From Cardinalis cardinalis (taxonomy: Eukaryota; Chordata; Aves; Passeriformes; Cardinalidae), in NCBI GenBank assembly GCA_014549065.1, contig JACDOX010000087.1, positions 2,274,931-2,338,930 of the forward strand: a stretch of DNA of 64,000 nt, written 5' to 3'. Under the pieces are notes generated by a model that saw only the letters and a list, made by a program, of their open reading frames with translations, searched no databases and was not told where the DNA came from. The position numbers were made by a program, and so were the translations under genes. Shown in pieces: positions 61,201 to 64,000 of the stretch (position 1 is its first letter; every line of letters begins with the position of its first letter).

Positions 61201-64000
61201 AAGGTCTGATTAGAAAGCAGAGCCCTTCTAGGGATCAATTCTCCCTCAAATTCAGATGATGTAAATGTAACTATAAAGTTATATATTTGTTAATCAGTGT
61301 GAGCAACCTGCTCTGTGTGAAAGAAGCCTTAGAGAAGTAATTCTGCNCCCCAAGCACGTTTCTTGTCTGAAGCACATATTATTAGATGTTTTTTTCAAAT
61401 TGCATAACAAGCTTTAGACTTCTGCTCTTGAGGGCAGAACTACCATTTCCAGTTATATATCCCAGCACTTTCTTAATTTCTGATAAATTATATGTAGGAT
61501 AGATTGTTTACTAAAATAGCTCCTGCTTTCTAACTTGCTAATTGTAAATCACACCATAGTCCACTTGTAAAGAAGCTGTGCATACTCTAAGTGCTGAAGA
61601 TGATGCTGAGAGTAATTTATTTTAAGGACTAATGTTTCCCCATATCACTTCCAGTCACTTAAACAGCTGAATAAATCCCAAATATTATTTCCTTCAGCTG
61701 CAAACTATTTCCATTATGTCACTTAAAATCATGGGATTGGAAAATTGCACAGTATGAGTTTTTTGGGATTTTTTTTGCTGTTTTTTTTTTCCTGAAAAGC
61801 TACCATTTGTTTATTTATTGTGGTGCTGTTAGATGTCCAAGACACTTAAGGGATAATCAGGCAATTTCCAAAGTACTTATCAAGTGAATTAGAGGCAAGT
61901 TGAAACTGCAGTAGGATGAATTCATTGCTATTAAACTAAATTGTCCTAAACTAATGAGGTAAAGGGAATACAACTTAAGTCCAGCCTATGGTGAAGATTT
62001 TTCCCTCATTCAAATAGAGAGATTAATGATTTGTCTACATATGCAAATGCCCCAATATAACTCTTTTGGACTGTTTTTCTGAGTAGTTGTATTGGCACAT
62101 ATTTCTCACACCAGCAGTCATACTCTAGAAAAAAGATGGGATTTTTTAATGGGACAGTGTTGCTAATCTAAGATGTCTTTGTCTTCATGGAGTTTTATTC
62201 CAAAAATAATTTTTCATATGGAATACCAAGTACTGTAAAAGTTGAGGAATCTCATAAATTATGAACAGTTGTATAGAACCTGAGGCAGGAAGGATCCACA
62301 ACATGACCAAACCTGCTGGAGCACATGTGTAAGAATCCTTTACATGTCACTGTTATCCTTGTAATTTCTTGGTTTCATGTATAGCTAACACAGTTTTGTT
62401 TTTAAGGATGAAAATTCTACAATGGTACCCAGCTTTTGTAAATTTATAGTACAGAAAAATTGCAATGCAGTTACATTTCATTGTTCTAACAGTCTAAATA
62501 TGTTTGCCCTCATTCTTCCCCAAATGTCCCATAGCTTAATTCTCTTGATGGAAAAGCAGTGATGAGGTAGAGAAACACAACTGCTCACTCACTGCTTTTT
62601 TTTTGATGAGGTACTTGATTGCNAATTTGCATAACAAGCAATTTAATTTGTCATTGTAATCCTTGGCAGTTTTATGACCATCTTTGTGAATGTAAAATTG
62701 TATTTGGTGTTCCAGTGGAACTGGAATGATGCAAGTTTGTACAGTATGGAAATATATCCTTCAGATTTCTCTTCAGAATCCCTTAAGATGATNTGAGATT
62801 GACCAGTTGAAGCTTGTCTGGTTACTTTACCAAGTTAATTAACCTGGATCCCACCTGGAAGAAGTTTTGGAGAAATTTTGATGCATATACAGCAGCTTTT
62901 TATATTCTCCGTTTTCCTGTTGCTAGTTCAACTCCTGTGGCTTCCGGTTCAATGTGTTTCTTTCCTAATTCCCTATGCATTTCTTTTATGAGCTCTCAGT
63001 CTCCCATACTTGTTTCCACAAGAGGCTTCTGACAGTTGGAAACAGTTTGAGGGCCAAATGCAGTTTTTCTAAGCTTCTAAACAGGTTTTTCTGTCTTCAG
63101 CTCTGTCAATGTCTATTACAGGGTCTATAAATGCAAGTATTGTTAATGAAAGGTCAACATCTTGCAGATGTTTTATGCCAAAGCGGTCATACTGCTTCTG
63201 ATTAACCACTTAATTAGATAACTCACGCTTCCAATACTTTTGATGAATATTCTGGCTTTNAGATCAATATTGCATTTTCCAGTTTCTTCTGGGATTGGGG
63301 CTGCTACATGACAGAACATGTGTGCTAGTGCTGAGCGTGTTATTAATNTTCCTTTACAAATTAGCATGGTTTTCTTTCGGTTTTGCTTAGATCTGTGAGG
63401 GCTAAGTGAGAATTTGGTATTGTCAGTGTCTCTGNAAATCCTCAGTTTTGTTTCATGCTGCAGATTGCAAAAGCAGCTCAGCTGCTGCATTCTCACTGAA
63501 CTTGTGCCCTGTCTGTCATTTAGGGCTGTGCCAAAATGAGAAGTGGCCCTGGTTTGGGAAGGGGTGGTTGACGTGCAGTGCTGATATCTTGCTGTAATGA
63601 GTGTTTANTGATGGACTGGTTGTGTGAAAGATGAAATATGTGATCAATTAAAACTGATTGTGAGGAGTTTGACTCTCCTTGCTGTTGGCTTGACTGTGTC
63701 TTCGTTTATTGGCTGAAACCTTTTCTGTGATGGNATTTCTGGAAATATCACCAAAAGTGATGCTTTTGAAAGAATGAGGGTCTAATGTAGAGCTCATCAA
63801 AGGGAAGTTACCAGCTTTCACTGCTGTTTGCATTTTTGGTGTGACGTACTAGAGGCAGAGAATAGGAAGTATTAAGTTCTAATGGGAAAGAAATCCTAAA
63901 ATAGAAACCCTTGTTTTAATCAGACATCCTTAGGGGTTTGACTGCATTTCCCACATATTTAAATGTGAATTAAAGGACTTGTTAATCTTGATGCTACCCC
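58261..64000. other. Non-coding AT-rich DNA to the window end
   Basis: Short open frames only, including a minus-strand frame of 107 codons (63173-63496) containing three N-derived unknown residues and matching nothing known. No repeats of recognisable family. Confidence 0.5.

Noticed and set aside
1..64000. tRNA, rRNA, CRISPR, telomeric arrays and bacterial operons
   Set aside because: No cloverleaf motifs, spaced direct-repeat arrays, TTAGGG arrays or dense co-directional reading frames were seen.

Overview
This window looks like vertebrate nuclear DNA, most likely from a bird and possibly a songbird. It is AT-rich and low in CpG. It carries several decayed copies of the avian/reptilian CR1 LINE, including the diagnostic 3' end whose reverse complement reads like 'ATCATAGAATGGTTTGG' followed by 'CATGGGCAGGGACA'. 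It also has one LTR-like block of endogenous-retrovirus type. I see no operons, bacterial genes, CRISPR arrays, rRNA or tRNA. Single isolated N bases occur throughout (about 54 in the first 15 kb by my count). They look like masked ambiguous or heterozygous positions rather than assembly gaps.

I could not support any protein-coding gene. Open frames are short (the longest about 160 codons), unrelated to any family I recognise, and often interrupted by N or lying in repeats or low-complexity DNA. The window is best read as intergenic or deep-intronic sequence.

Layout: 1-4 kb holds a TG/TA microsatellite and a probable solo LTR (684-1210). The 4.2-5.45 kb region is the only promoter-like area: a TATA-like box with a possible first exon and splice donor (about 4300-4441), then a compact CpG island (about 5085-5320) with a near-perfect RFX X-box (5131-5145). 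From 5.9 to 22.2 kb lie five CR1 fragments in both orientations, plus two areas of A/C-rich and T/G-rich low-complexity DNA. From 22 to 42 kb there is mostly unremarkable AT-rich DNA. The exceptions are a GC-richer patch (34230-34570) and, 160 bp beyond it, a 100-nt near-perfect hairpin (34732-34831), the most unusual structure in the window. From 42 to 64 kb there is an A/C-rich tract with a G-quadruplex motif on the minus strand, a CR1 stub at 43203, AT-rich repeats, a 44-bp tandem duplication at 47387, and two small CpG-containing patches (about 47970-48075 and 58060-58260).

The candidates most worth testing are the hairpin at 34732-34831 and the X-box CpG island at 5085-5320. I do not see a new multi-gene system here.
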